A DNA stretch of 64,000 bases, taken from positions 1,240,001 to 1,304,000 of the forward strand of contig CAVSET010000006.1 in NCBI GenBank assembly GCA_963727075.1. The letters run 5' to 3'. The stretch comes from Bog-756 sp963727075. GTDB lineage: Bacteria > Actinomycetota > Acidimicrobiia > Acidimicrobiales > RAAP-2. Positions 19,783-29,040 of the stretch are shown here, one piece after another (position 1 is the stretch's first letter; the number at the start of each line of letters is the position of its first letter). Made by a program: the position numbers and the translations under genes. The notes under the pieces were generated by a model. It ran no database searches. It saw only the letters and a list, made by a program, of their open reading frames with translations, and was not told the DNA's origin.

Positions 19783-19960
19783 GGCACGGCGGCCGGCACG
19801 GCGGCCGGCACGGCGGCACGAAGGTGCGGGGGCGGCGGGCGGCGGGCGGCGACTCGTCCTGGCACGGGCGGCGACTCGTCCTGGCACGATCGGTGGTCCA
19901 TTCCCGGTAGACCGGTAGACCGGTAGACCGGTAGACCGGTAGACCGGTAGACCGGCAGAC
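19783..19960. repeat. three different tandem arrays in one intergenic region
   Basis: GGCACGGCGGCC occurs three times in tandem (19783-19818, 12-bp unit, last copy off by one base). GACTCGTCCTGGCACG occurs twice at 22-bp spacing (about 19851-19888). CGGTAGAC occurs six times perfectly plus one variant (19905-19960, 8-bp unit). The gap between the hydratase and aldo/keto reductase genes is only 262 bases. Confidence 0.9.
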
Positions 19961-20023
19961 CGTTCAGCAGCCGGGAGCCACCTGATCGGGTCAGGTCGGG
20001 TCCAACTGTCCCGAGGAGGCACC

Positions 20024-20908
20024 ATGAGCAACTCGTCCACAACGACCGATGTCTCGACCCGTCCCGTGCTCTCGAGCGGGACGTTCAGCCTCGGTGGTCT
20101 GGAGGTCCACCGGCTCGGGTTCGGCGCCATGAGGCTGACCGGCCCGGGGATCTGGGGCGAGCCGGCCGACCGACGGGAGTGCGTGGCGGTGCTGCGCCGG
20201 GCTGTCGACCTAGGTGTCGACCTCATCGACACTGCCGACTCCTATGGCCCCGAGGTGAGCGAGAACATCATCTTCGAGGCTCTGCATCCCTACCCCGATG
20301 GCCTGGTCATCGCCACCAAAGCAGGCCTGACCCGCCAGGGCCCTGGCCAGTGGGCGCCGGTGGGCCGGCCGGAGTACCTCCGCCAGCAGTGCGAGTTGAG
20401 CCTGCGGCGTCTCGGGGTCGATCACATCGACCTGTTCCAATTGCATCGGATCGACCCGGAGGTCCCGGCCGACGAGCAGTTCGGACTGCTTGCCGACCTG
20501 GTGTCCGAAGGGAAGGTCCGTCACGTGGGGCTCTCGCAGGTGAGCGTGGCCGAGATCCAGGCGGCCCGGGCGGTCGTCCCCATCGTGAGCGTGCAGAACC
20601 TCTATAACCTCATCGACCGGTCCTCTGAGGACGTCCTCGAGCACTGCGAGTCCGAGGGGCTGGGCTTCATCCCCTGGTACCCGATCGCCTCCGGGCAGCT
20701 CGCCCGTCCCGGTGGCGCCGTCGACCACATCGTGAAGGAGACCGGAACCACGCCGTCGGTGGTGGCACTCTCGTGGCTGCTGCACCGCTCACCGGTGATG
20801 CTCCCGATCCCCGGCACCAAGTCGGTCGCCCACGTCGAGGAGAACTGCCGCGCCGCCACCCTCGGGCTCACCGGCGACCAGCTGGCCTCGCTCGACGCCG
20901 CCGCATAG
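20024..20908 (+). CDS. aldo/keto reductase
   Basis: 294 residues, complete TIM-barrel aldo/keto reductase. Catalytic tetrad visible: Asp and Tyr in DLIDTADSYGPEVSENII, Lys in LVIATKAGL and His in DLFQLHRIDPEVP. The NADPH site is IPGTKSVAHVEENCRAA near the end. It probably reduces aldehydes or ketones in the cytosol; substrate unknown. GAGGAGGCACC lies just upstream of the ATG, a strong ribosome-binding site. It is convergent with the P450 gene. Confidence 0.92.
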   Translation: MSNSSTTTDVSTRPVLSSGTFSLGGLEVHRLGFGAMRLTGPGIWGEPADRRECVAVLRRAVDLGVDLIDTADSYGPEVSENIIFEALHPYPDGLVIATKAGLTRQGPGQWAPVGRPEYLRQQCELSLRRLGVDHIDLFQLHRIDPEVPADEQFGLLADLVSEGKVRHVGLSQVSVAEIQAARAVVPIVSVQNLYNLIDRSSEDVLEHCESEGLGFIPWYPIASGQLARPGGAVDHIVKETGTTPSVVALSWLLHRSPVMLPIPGTKSVAHVEENCRAATLGLTGDQLASLDAAA

Positions 20909-20953
20909 GCGGCCCGGGCATCGGCGGCGGCAGGGGATCCCGGGATCCCCGGC

Positions 20954-22171
20954 TCAGGCCGCGCCGAACACCATCGGGGCCGAGCGCACCCCGGCGATGA
21001 CCGGGGAGGCGGACCGCACCACCGGTCCCGCCCCCTCGACCGTGCCGAAGCGGGCAAGGAGCTCCTCCATCAGAATGCGGCCTTCGAGGCGGGCGAGGAC
21101 GGCTCCGATGCAGAAATGGGGCCCGAACCCGAAGGCGACGTGGGGATTGGGATCACGGGCGGCGTCGAATTGGTCGGCGGTGGGACCGAAAACCGCCTCG
21201 TCCCGGTTGGCCGAGGCATAGAGCATGAGCACCGGGTCGCCCTCGTCCAGCTGGCATCCGGCCAGCTCGACGGGTCGGGTGGTGGTGCGCATGAACGACA
21301 CCACCGGCGTCGTCCACCTGAGCATCTCCTCGATGGCGATGGGGACGGCCCGGTTTCCGGGCGTTCCGAGCCTCTGGCGCAGGGCCGACCACTGCCCGGG
21401 GGAGCCGGCGAAGCCGAGCAGCCCTCCGGACATCATGTTGCGGGTGGTCTCGTTGCCGGCCACCAGCAGCTGCACCAGGAACATGGCCAGCTCGGCGTCG
21501 GTCAGCCGATCCCCCTCGACCTCGGCCCTGGCAAGCTCGGAGATGATGTCGTCCCGGGGGTTGGCCCGCCGGTCGGTCGCCGCGGCCAGTAGGTAGGTGA
21601 CCATCTCGCCGCTCAGGGCGGCCCGTTCTTCCTCCGGCCAGTCGGTGGCTCCGGGGATGACCGCTTCGGACCAACGGAAGAACCGCGGCCATTCCTCTTC
21701 GGGGACCCCGAGCAGATCGCTGATCACCTGCAGGGGGAGGGGGACGGCCAGCTCGCCGACGACATCGACCGCGACGCCGGGCTCGATCCGGTCGACCAGG
21801 TCTACCGTGCGCCGGCGGACGCCGTCTTCGAGGGCGCGCATGAACGAAGGCCGGAAGCCGGGCTGTACCAGGCCGCGGTAGCGGGTGTGCTCCGGGGGGT
21901 CGGTGTGCATCATGGTCGGAGGGGTGGCGTACTCGCTGCCGATCTCGAACACCATGATCCCCCGGCGAGAGCAGAACGTCTCCGGATCGCGGGAGATGGC
22001 CACCACGTCGGCATGCCGGCTGGCCACCCAGAACCCGACCGTCTCGTTACGGACCAGCGGCGCCTCGGCCCGGAGCCGGGCATACAAGGGGAAGGGGTCG
22101 CCGGCGTAGAACTCCGGGTCCACCAGCGGTGCGGTCAGGTCGACCTCGTCGTCGAGGTGGGTGGCGGTCAA
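20954..22171 (-). CDS. cytochrome P450
   Basis: 405 residues, soluble bacterial P450. The I-helix reads LLVAGNETTRN, the ExxR motif is EEMLR, and the heme loop FGFGPHFCIGAVLARLE has the ligand cysteine at about residue 354. I chose the TTG at 22171 because AGGGAGGGA lies seven to eight bases upstream and the protein then begins LTATHLDDEVDLTAPL, the usual length before the first helix; the upstream in-frame reading has shadow composition. No ferredoxin gene is adjacent. Substrate unknown; CYP124/125/142-like sterol or fatty-acid oxidation is possible. Confidence 0.92.
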   Translation of the reverse strand: MTATHLDDEVDLTAPLVDPEFYAGDPFPLYARLRAEAPLVRNETVGFWVASRHADVVAISRDPETFCSRRGIMVFEIGSEYATPPTMMHTDPPEHTRYRGLVQPGFRPSFMRALEDGVRRRTVDLVDRIEPGVAVDVVGELAVPLPLQVISDLLGVPEEEWPRFFRWSEAVIPGATDWPEEERAALSGEMVTYLLAAATDRRANPRDDIISELARAEVEGDRLTDAELAMFLVQLLVAGNETTRNMMSGGLLGFAGSPGQWSALRQRLGTPGNRAVPIAIEEMLRWTTPVVSFMRTTTRPVELAGCQLDEGDPVLMLYASANRDEAVFGPTADQFDAARDPNPHVAFGFGPHFCIGAVLARLEGRILMEELLARFGTVEGAGPVVRSASPVIAGVRSAPMVFGAA

Positions 22172-22290
22172 CGGCGATCCCTCCCTTGTTTGGTTGATTG
22201 GTAGGGCCCGGCGGCCCCATCGGTCGACCATCGGCTCTGGGACGGGGGTCCCCGACCGAGTGGCTGACCAGGGCGGTGCGCCGATCCGGG

Positions 22291-22935
22291 TCAGTAGGGG
22301 CCGATGCGCTGATCGGGGTTCGTGTCGATCAGTTGGTGCCCGTCGATCGAGACCTGCGAGGTCCACTGATGGCCGTCCCACCAACGGAAATGGAACCTCC
22401 CGCTCGGATCGGGGTGCCAGGCCGGGGGCGAGGACGTCCAGGCCGGGGGGTGCTCGGCGGCGTCAGCGGCGGCGGCGGGAAGGGACTGGCCGGCGGCATC
22501 GGCGGGGTGGGGCTGGCCGGCGGCGGCCGGTTGCTGGTCCGCTGGCCCCGACTCGGACGACGGAGCGGGTGCCGGGTCGGGTGGGGGCGGCTGCAGGTTG
22601 GCCGGTTGCGGGTAGGCGGGGAACTGCTCGGCCACGGTCAGGGCCCGCGCGCTGCTCGCCGGGCGGCCGACCGGCGGCGACCCTCCCGTGCCCGGGTAGG
22701 CGGCGGGCGAGCCGTGCTGGGTCCGGCGCACCTCGCTCGAATGGGCGATGAGATAGAGGACCAGCCCCAGCAGCAACGAGAGAAACCAGAACAACGCCCA
22801 GACCAGCGACGGGAGGCCCCAGGGCGTCCGGCCTAGGGTGCGACGATCGTTCTCGGAGAGCCTGTACCCCACGACGGCGCCCACAACGGCGAGGACGATC
22901 CCGATGGCCCACTCGCTCCCAGTGAGGTGTGGCAC
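22291..22935 (-). CDS. two-TM membrane protein with C-terminal DUF2510 domain
   Basis: About 214 residues from a GTG. Two membrane spans (WAIGIVLAVVGAVVGY and SLVWALFWFLSLLLGLVLYLIA) are followed by a long Pro/Ala-rich linker (about residues 75-160) and a DUF2510 domain ending PPAWHPDPSGRFHFRWWDG. DUF2510 is a short Trp-rich actinobacterial module often attached to membrane proteins; its role is unknown. Starts further upstream (23013) are open, but their codon use (AGA, TCT) does not look coding. Confidence 0.7.
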   Translation of the reverse strand: MPHLTGSEWAIGIVLAVVGAVVGYRLSENDRRTLGRTPWGLPSLVWALFWFLSLLLGLVLYLIAHSSEVRRTQHGSPAAYPGTGGSPPVGRPASSARALTVAEQFPAYPQPANLQPPPPDPAPAPSSESGPADQQPAAAGQPHPADAAGQSLPAAAADAAEHPPAWTSSPPAWHPDPSGRFHFRWWDGHQWTSQVSIDGHQLIDTNPDQRIGPY

Positions 22936-23094
22936 GACCAAGACTCTACGCCCCTTGCCCCCAGAGGGGTGCCCGGCGCCCGACGGAGGTGGCATCGGGC
23001 CGACGGCAGGCACCTGATGTGCCTGATCGGACCAGCATGGTCTCGTCGTGATCTGGGCACGGTGAGCACCGCCTGGCCAGAGGGGTGCGCGGAG

Positions 23095-24630
23095 TCAGCT
23101 CATCGAGGCAATCGGGTGCTTGGGCGGGAATGCGCCGAACGTCGAGAAGTGGCTGGCGATGCCGCTGGTGAAGCTGTCGATGTAGGCCAGCTTCCGGATC
23201 ATGTAGCTCCGGCTCTCCTTCGGGTCGAGATAGAGGTTGTACAGGCGCCCGTGGGAGTACTTCTGGGTCACGCCGGTGAAACCACCCAGGTTGAGGCAGT
23301 CCCGGTCGTCGTCGGATGTGGACGCGACCATGAACTTCCATTCGCCCACCCGCAGGGCGGAGAACACGTTGGTCAGCCAGTAGTAGAGGTACTTCCGGTT
23401 CGAGTAGCCGTCGGGATCGAGGAGGAACGAGGTCTGGTCGACCCCGTCGACGTAGCGGTCCTCGGGTACGGCCGCCCCGGCACCAGCCAGCGTCAGCACC
23501 GTGTTGAACAGGTCCATCTGCGAGAAGAGGCCGTCGGAGGCGCGGTCGGCGGCGATCATCCCGGGCCAGGTGACGATGGCCGGCACCCGCTGGCCACCCT
23601 CCCAGGTCGATCCCTTGGCGCTGCGGAACGGCGAGTAGGCGGCATCGGGCCAGGTCTCCATCTCCGGCCCGTTGTCCGAGGACACGAAGACCAGCGTGTC
23701 CTCCATCTGACCGGTGGCCTCGAGCTCGGCCACCAGTCGGCCCACGATGTCATCGAGCTCGATGATGGTGTCCTTGTACGGGTGCTTGGCCGGCGAGGAG
23801 CCAAGGAACCGCTCATGCGGGTAGTTGTCGAAATGGGCACCTCGGGTGCAGTGGTAGAGGAACCAGGGCTTGCGGTCCCCGCTCGGCTCGGCGCCCATGC
23901 GACGGATGAACTCGAGCGAGTAGGACGCCCATTTGTCGTCCAGCAGGGACAGGACCGGGATGGTGACCTCTTCCACATTCTCGGTGTCGCCGCCGCGCTC
24001 GGCGTGGACGAAGCACTTGTTGAACGGGAGGTTCTCCACCCACCGGGTGCGCTCCTCGCTATAGACGATCTCGGGGAAGAAGTTGGGGTCCCGCCACTCG
24101 GTGTACATGTCCGACACCGACAGGAACCCGTAGAAGTCGTCGAACCCGACGTGCTGTGGCTGGGACTCGACGTTCTCGCCGATGTGCCACTTCCCCACCG
24201 CCTGGGTCACGTACCCCGCCTCGGAGAGCAGCCGGGCCAGGGTCACCTCTCCGTCGAGGCCACCCGGCTGGCCGTACATGGGCGGGCGGAGCAGCCCGTG
24301 GCGCATGGGCAGCCGGCCGGTCATCAGCGACGCCCGGGAGGGCGTGCACGACGGCTCCGAGTAGCACGAGGTGAGCAACATCCCGCGCCGGGCCAGCGCG
24401 TCGATGTTGGGGGTCGGGGCCCCCACCGCCACGCCCCCGCCGTAACAGCCGAAGTCACCCCATCCGACGTCGTCGAAGAGGATCACCAAGACGTTGGGCT
24501 GCCTCCCGCGGCCGCCTCGGAAACGGGCCAGCGCCCCGGCCGCCCGCTCCTCCTGCTCGGGCAGGGAGAAGCGCGGCTCCAGGCTGTCCCGCCGCCGCGT
24601 CGTCTCTGCCACTACCGGATCGTGGGCCAT
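23095..24630 (-). CDS. formylglycine-dependent sulfatase (arylsulfatase family)
   Basis: 511 residues, complete. NVLVILFDDVGWGD supplies the two metal aspartates. SCTPSRASLMTGR holds the C-x-P-x-R signature whose cysteine (about residue 95) is converted to formylglycine. VGKWHIG and VSSDNGPEME supply further active-site residues. It hydrolyses sulfate esters, possibly of exogenous glycans or aromatic sulfates. No signal peptide is visible, so it may be cytoplasmic or exported by another route. No formylglycine-generating enzyme gene is in the window. A sulfotransferase fusion lies 19 kb away in the polysaccharide cluster. Confidence 0.92.
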   Translation of the reverse strand: MAHDPVVAETTRRRDSLEPRFSLPEQEERAAGALARFRGGRGRQPNVLVILFDDVGWGDFGCYGGGVAVGAPTPNIDALARRGMLLTSCYSEPSCTPSRASLMTGRLPMRHGLLRPPMYGQPGGLDGEVTLARLLSEAGYVTQAVGKWHIGENVESQPQHVGFDDFYGFLSVSDMYTEWRDPNFFPEIVYSEERTRWVENLPFNKCFVHAERGGDTENVEEVTIPVLSLLDDKWASYSLEFIRRMGAEPSGDRKPWFLYHCTRGAHFDNYPHERFLGSSPAKHPYKDTIIELDDIVGRLVAELEATGQMEDTLVFVSSDNGPEMETWPDAAYSPFRSAKGSTWEGGQRVPAIVTWPGMIAADRASDGLFSQMDLFNTVLTLAGAGAAVPEDRYVDGVDQTSFLLDPDGYSNRKYLYYWLTNVFSALRVGEWKFMVASTSDDDRDCLNLGGFTGVTQKYSHGRLYNLYLDPKESRSYMIRKLAYIDSFTSGIASHFSTFGAFPPKHPIASMS

Positions 24631-24687
24631 GTCCGTCGCTCTCCCCTTTGAAGTGGGGCAGATGCTAGCCAGGTCGGCCCGGAAGCC

Positions 24688-25319
24688 TCACGACCAGGGG
24701 CACAGCTCCGGAAAGCCCGGCGGGCGGGTGCGTCCGTACAGCCACGCCAGCCGCTGGCGGTCGTCGACGGCACCCACATCGGGCATCGTTCCTCCCGGAG
24801 TCAGCCGGTCCCCTGCGCCCGCCTCGAGGCGCGGCAGCCAGACGGCCACGAACTCGGCCGGCCAGTCCCGGTAGGTCACCGGCGTCCGCAGATCCACCAG
24901 ATGGACCTCGAGCTCCTGCCACCGCCGGCCCGGCAGGGCGGACAAGGGGCGCTCACGGCCCCCGACGTCCCGGGTGATGTGGGCCCACGCGCCCTCGGGC
25001 ATGCCGTCCCACGCCGCGGCCAACGCGGCGGAGGAGGAGGACAGGTCGTCGAGAAGGGCTCCGGCCGGGCGGGCGGCGCCCTGTCCGATCTCGGCGGCTC
25101 GCCCCTCGAACCCGCCGGGGTACTGGTCGACGACCTCGCCCCGCTCGGCCGCCTCGGCCCGCCGGAGGTGGCTGTCGGCGTTGCGGGCCACGTGGGTGAG
25201 GACATGTCCGACCGTCCAGCCCGGGAGGAGCGACGGACCGGCCACGTCCGCATCCGAGAGGCCGCCGGCGAGCTGGAGGAACCGCTCGGTGGCATCGGCG
25301 ACCCGTCCAGGTCGGCCAC
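24688..25319 (-). CDS. maleylpyruvate isomerase family (mycothiol-dependent MDMPI fold), frameshifted N-terminus
   Basis: DinB/MDMPI-fold protein. LPGWTVGHVLTHVARNADSH gives one metal histidine and the C-terminal RRWQELEVHLVDLRTPV the other; LAWLYGRTRPPGFPELCPWS is a family-like end. In frame the protein opens only at VADATERFLQLAGGL. A single missing base at about 25303-25310 would join this to a GTG at 25319 and give a normal N-terminus (VADLD followed by RVADATERF). The span is then 3n+2, as a one-base deletion predicts. Mycothiol-dependent isomerisation is the founding function; for this paralog the substrate is unknown. Confidence 0.75.
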
Positions 25320-25347
25320 CGGGACGTCGGAGGCCCGGCCCGACCGG

Positions 25348-27322
25348 CTACGCCCCAATGCCCACCATGGGGCGGTTGAGCCGCACGGCGCCCATCGACC
25401 CGAAGAAAGGGGCATCGCCGAAGGTGAAGATGCCCCCGTCGGAGGCGACCAGCCAGTAGCCGCCGCCGTCCGGGGGTGGCGGCCATGCCCACGACGGGCT
25501 TATTGAGCCGGATGGCCCCGGTCGACCCGAAGAAGGCGGCATCCCCGAAGGTGAAGATGCCCCCGTCGGAGGCGACCAGCCAGTAGCCCCGACCGTCGGG
25601 GGTGGCGGCCATGCCCACGATCGGCTGGTTGAGCGCGGATGGCCCCGGTCGACCCGAAGAAGGGGGCATCCCCGAAGGTGAAGATGCCACCGTCGGAGGC
25701 GACCAACCAGTAGCCGCCGCCGTCGGGGGTGGCGGCCATGCCCACGACGGGCTTATTGAGCCGGATGGCCCCGGTCGACCCGAAGAAGGCGGCATCCCCG
25801 AAGGTGAAGATGCCCCCGTCGGAGGCGACCAGCCAGTAGCCCCGACCGTCGGGGGTGGCGGCCATGCCCACGATCGGCCGGTTGAGGGCGGTGGCCCCGG
25901 TCGACCCATAGAAGTGGGCGTCGCCGAAGGTGAAGATGCCCCCGTCGGAGGCGACCAACCAGTAGCCGCCGCCGTCCGGGGTCTGGGCCATGCCCACGAC
26001 GGGCTTGTTCAGGGTGAGCGCCCCGGTCGAGCCGAAGAAACCGGTGCTCCCGAAGGTGAAGATCCCACCGTCGGAGGCCACCTCGTCATAGCCGGGCCGG
26101 GTCACCGGGCTGGTCAGCACCATCGGCTGGGGGAACCCGGCCGTGTCCGCCTCCTCTCCCACCGCCACGCAGAAGAACCCGGCGGCACAGGAGATCCCAT
26201 GGATCGAGTCGGCCAGCGGGCTCTGGCTGCCGGGCTGAGGGGTGGTCCCGAGCGACCACGACGTCCCGCCGTAGGTGAGGACCATGGAGGGCCCGGTGCC
26301 GAGGCCTTGGTCGGCCTGGCCGCCGAGCACGCACGAAGTGGGGCCGAAGCAGTCGACCGCCGCCGGAAATCCGACGCCCGGTGGTTGGGGGTTCGGGGCC
26401 GACTGCCGCGTCCAGACCGAGCCGTTCCACTGCTCGACGAGGTTGCCGCTCGAGCTCCCGTGGCTTTGGAAGCCGGCGGCCTCGCACATCGTCGGGAGGG
26501 CGCAACTGACCGACGAGAACGACGTCTGGATGGCACCCGAGACGGTCGGGGTGGCGGCGATCGTCCAGGACGTGCCGTTCCAGAGCTCGGTGAAGGGGAC
26601 CTCGGTCCCGGCGAAGCTGGTCCCGACGGCGGCACAGAACGTGGTGGACAGGCACGACACGCCGCTCAGCTCGGGCTGCAGCGACGACGAGGGGGCGTCG
26701 GTGACGAGGGACCAAGAGGTGCCGTCCCAACGCTCCACCACGGCTTCGGGCGTGCCGGTGGCGGCGTCACCGCCCACCGCCAGGCAGTAGGTGGGGCGCA
26801 CACACGAGACCCCACTGAGGGATCCGTTAGCCGTTGTGGACCGGTCGGGTGTGGTGGTCATGGTCCAGGCCGTCCCGTTCCAGATCTCGGCGAAGTTCTG
26901 CTGGAAGGCGCCGGGGAACTGGAGCCCGACCGTGGCACAGAACGCCGGTCCGGTGCAGGACACGCCGGTGAAGTAGCTGCCGTTGCCCCCCGAGGGCATC
27001 GGCACCGACATGATCGACCAGGTACTGCCGTTGAACCGCTCGACCAGAGGGGCATCGTTCCCGCTGGCCTGGGTCTGTCCGGCGGCCATGCAGAACGTCG
27101 GCCCCACGCACGACACCCCGTTCAGGAAGGTGAACATGGTGGGGTCGGTGGCGGGGGTGGAGGCCGTGCTCCAGGCGGTCGGCACCACCAACGCCGGTCG
27201 GTCGGCCGGACGCGCCGCGCGCGCCGGCCATCTGATGCGGACGGCCCCACGGCGACGAGCACGAGCGCCACGACGAGGGCGGTGCCCGCCCCCGAGGCCG
27301 CGATTGACACAACACGCTTCAT
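25348..27322 (-). CDS. secreted beta-propeller-like repeat protein, three frameshifts
   Basis: Signal peptide MKRVVSIAASGAGTALVVAL, then about eight cysteine-containing repeats of the pattern GVSCVGPTFCMAAG...ERFNGSTWS, then about six 42-residue repeats of the pattern VGMAATPDGRGYWLVASDGG...FTFGDAAFFGSTG (126-bp DNA period), ending VRLNRPMVGIGA. The frame breaks at about 27215-27250 (one base missing), 25631-25637 and 25469-25476 (one extra base each); the total span is 3n+1, consistent with these three. Such proteins are probably exported and may bind ligands at the surface. No catalytic domain is seen. A second locus with the same 42-residue repeats lies inverted at 32503-34202. Confidence 0.72.
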
Positions 27323-27393
27323 GACGAGCCCTCGCATCCCATGCCCCTTCCTCGGTCACACGCCAGGTGATCGGCCAGCGCGACGGTTCGACT

Positions 27394-28177
27394 CTACCGA
27401 CCCGCCGCGCCCCGATGGCGCCATGCCCGACGGCGGGTGGCGATCCCCCGCAGATCGCCGTCCTCGTCCGACCAGGCTTCAGCCCGCTCGAAGCCCGATG
27501 CGGCCAAGGTCGGGGCCAGCAATCGGTCCTGGCCGCCGCCCAGTTCGAGCAGGAGCCATCCACCCGGCCGGAGGAGGCGGGCCGCCGACGTGACGATCCG
27601 GCGCACCAGATCCAGTCCGTCCTCACCCCCGTCGAGCGATCGCCGCGGCTCGTAGCGCAGCACGTCGGCCGGCAGGAGATGGAGCTCGCCGGTCGGCACG
27701 TAGGGGGCCACCGCAGTCACGAGGTCGAACGCCCCGGAGCGCAGCGGCGGATCGAGGTCGCCCAGCACGGCCCGCACACCGTTGCGCCGGGCACAGGCCA
27801 CGGCTCGCCGGTCGTCGTCCACTCCGACCACCCCGGCAGCCGGTCGAACGGCCATCAGGTGGACGGCGACCGCGCCGGCGCCGGTGCACAGGTCGACCGC
27901 CCGGGCCGTCTCGTCGGCGGCGAGCCGCCGGGCCGCTCGCCCGGCCAGCTCCTCGCTCTGCCGCCTCGGCACGTAGATCCCCCGGTCGACATGGACCGCG
28001 TGACCGCAGAACGAGAGGCGAGCCGGTGATCCAGGCCAGCGGTTCCCCCTGCTCGCGGCGGCACACCCACGCCTCGAGCGCGGTCTGGTCCGGGGCCGAC
28101 GCCATGAGCTCGGCCGCCTCCTCGCCCGCCGCCACGCACCCGGCGGCGCTGAGGCGGGCGGTCACCTCCCGGGTCAT
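27394..28177 (-). CDS. PrmC/HemK-related protein methyltransferase, frameshifted
   Basis: SAM-dependent methyltransferase related to the release-factor glutamine methyltransferase PrmC. The N-terminal helical domain runs from MTREVTARLSAAG to GEPLAWITGSPL, where an extra base at about 28010-28022 shifts the frame. The next frame continues FCGHAVHVDRGIYVPRRQSE, which restores the family's FCG and VPRRQSE motifs. The SAM site is DLCTGAGAVAVHLM. The catalytic NPPY motif is replaced by APYVP, as in the PrmC-related subfamily of unknown substrate. Span 784 bases, 3n+1. Not the canonical prmC. Confidence 0.8.
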
Positions 28178-28214
28178 GGTCTCGTCGTCCGCACACCGAC
28201 CCAGTGTCGCCGGC

Positions 28215-28811
28215 TCAGCCGGCCAGCTCGCCGGCCGGCGGACGGATCCGGATCGGCGCCTCCCGCAGCATGCGCAACACCTGATTCTCCCGGCCGTAGG
28301 CCAGAGGCGTGAACAGGAGGGTGTCCAACGGGTACCAGAGGCCGACCCAGGTGAGGACCCAGCCGCCCGTGTCGAGGAGCACGTTGACATTGCCATTCGT
28401 GCCGGCGGCGCGGGCACCGAGGATGGCGACCAGGATGCCGATGACGGCAACCGGCAGGCCGATGGTCAAGGAGGACAACCCGTCGAGCCGGACCGCCCGG
28501 CGCTCCCGTTGGTTGTAGCTCAGGCGGTGGTCGCAGTAGCGCCGAAGCGTTCGCTGCACCTGGGCCTCGGTCTGGTGGTCGATCTCCGAGCTGGGCAGCT
28601 CCAGTTCGAGCCGCACCGGCGCGCGCCTCGAGCGGCTGCGGAGTTCGCTGATGCAGTAGTCGATGCCGGTGAGGAAGTTCCGGTACTCGGAGAACAGATC
28701 GGTCTGGGGCATCTCGAACATGTCTTCGGCGCGGCTGAGCCGAAGGTGCAGTGTTCGGTGATCGTCCTCGTGTCCCATGCGTCCCGGTGTTCCGTCAGTG
28801 TCGTCAGTCAT
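28215..28811 (-). CDS. two-TM membrane protein of unknown function
   Basis: 198 residues. The soluble N-terminal half (about 1-110) is charged and helical and includes LRSRSRRAPVRLELELPSSE and HRLSYNQRERRAVRLDG. Two membrane spans follow (SLTIGLPVAVIGILVAILGA and GGWVLTWVGLWYPLDTLLFT), then LAYGRENQVLRMLREAPIRI. No family is recognised. It begins a minus-strand run with the PrmC-like gene 37 bases downstream. An ATG twelve codons in is an alternative start. Confidence 0.65.
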   Translation of the reverse strand: MTDDTDGTPGRMGHEDDHRTLHLRLSRAEDMFEMPQTDLFSEYRNFLTGIDYCISELRSRSRRAPVRLELELPSSEIDHQTEAQVQRTLRRYCDHRLSYNQRERRAVRLDGLSSLTIGLPVAVIGILVAILGARAAGTNGNVNVLLDTGGWVLTWVGLWYPLDTLLFTPLAYGRENQVLRMLREAPIRIRPPAGELAG

Positions 28812-29040
28812 CCAGGCCGGCCGGTGCCGCGCCGTTATGAACCGATCCAGTTGAACTCTAGAGCGCCGCGGCGTCCAAACGGCGGTTATGGAAGCCGGGT
28901 CGACGTGGACGGCGACGCCATCGGGACACGGGATGCGGCCAGGGGTCCGCGCCGAGGTTCACCACTCGAGCCTTGGCTGGGCGTCGGTCAGGTTCCCCTC
29001 GATCGATGCACGACGCAAGGTCGAAGGGTGGGATATACGA

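Noticed and set aside
25348..26090. CRISPR-like array (regular 126-bp repeats)
   Set aside because: The repeats are coding, much longer than CRISPR units, have no spacers, and translate to the 42-residue repeat.
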